NCBI GenBank assembly: GCA_019750455.1
Contig: JAIEOM010000001.1
Span: 1 to 63,665 of the forward strand
Reading direction: 5' to 3'
Source: Sphingomonadales bacterium
GTDB taxonomy: Bacteria > Pseudomonadota > Alphaproteobacteria > Sphingomonadales > Sphingomonadaceae
DNA length: 63,665 nt
The notes below the pieces were generated by a model. It worked only from the letters and a program-made list of their open reading frames with translations, did no database searches and had not been told where the DNA came from. Shown in pieces: positions 63,644-63,665 of the stretch (the first letter of the stretch is position 1; each line of letters begins with the position of its first letter). A program made the translations under genes and the position numbers.

Positions 63644-63665
63644 TTGTGATTCAAGCTGCTGGCTG

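Noticed and set aside
1-63665. CRISPR arrays, rRNA genes or insertion sequences
   Set aside because: No regularly spaced direct repeats, rRNA-like blocks, or transposase genes with terminal inverted repeats were seen.

Overview
The window is a 63.7-kb, GC-rich chromosomal segment from an alphaproteobacterium. The gene content points to the Sphingomonadales, most likely an Erythrobacter/Porphyrobacter/Novosphingobium-type organism: a gcrA cell-cycle regulator, an ATPase-inhibitor zeta subunit, crtW-crtZ carotenoid genes, and a TonB-dependent receptor next to flavin-dependent halogenases. The species is an inference; no rRNA is present.

Region 1 (1-26.9 kb) is a xylan/hemicellulose utilisation locus. 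From left to right it holds a cut-off cupin/JmjC-like protein and two tandem tryptophan-halogenase-like genes (leftward), a large TonB-dependent receptor (rightward), GH3 and GH10 enzymes (leftward), a LacI-family regulator followed by a xylonate-type dehydratase and a GH43 (rightward), a leftward operon xylX-xylB-xylC-acetylesterase, a GH43 beta-xylosidase (rightward), and a leftward GH3, GH5, duplicated-domain secreted protein operon. The receptor and exported enzymes would bind, cut, deacetylate and import xylan fragments. The Xyl proteins would oxidise xylose through the Weimberg route to 2-oxoglutarate semialdehyde. The last dehydrogenase and a cytoplasmic-membrane sugar transporter are not in the window. 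A shared near-palindrome (TGRTAGCGCTAMCA) sits in front of four of the transcription units and probably is the LacI operator.

Region 2 (26.9-38.1 kb) is mostly housekeeping: a NUDIX hydrolase, an orphan micro-ORF/terminator unit in a palindrome-rich gap, grxD-bolA-zeta subunit, a quinone oxidoreductase, leuC/leuD, a thioesterase, a secreted subtilase, a GMC oxidoreductase, and the crtW-crtZ ketocarotenoid pair. A parS-like ParB site lies in the intergenic DNA after crtZ.

Region 3 (38.1-43.6 kb) is an expanded phage-shock locus. pspF is transcribed rightward, apparently from a leaderless promoter. A near-consensus sigma-54 promoter drives a leftward operon of a small membrane protein, pspA (with an in-frame N-terminal extension), pspB, pspC, and a tandem array of at least four PspB-like membrane/coiled-coil proteins that share a C-terminal (V/L)E(R/K)I(V/A)TDxG signature. 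This array is the best candidate here for an undescribed system.

Region 4 (43.6-60.7 kb) has two tandem PilZ proteins, the rimP-nusA-ylxR-infB-rbfA-truB-rpsO-pnp translation/RNA cluster with thioesterase, DUF1697, yceI and tdk genes interspersed, then a spermidine-synthase-like protein, a DUF481 outer-membrane protein, gcrA, an ABC-2 permease and hspQ.

Region 5 (60.9 kb to the end) begins with tRNA-Ser(CGA), followed at once by a P4-type integrase, an unknown coupled gene and an AlpA-type regulator: the left end of a tRNA-integrated genomic island that continues past the window.
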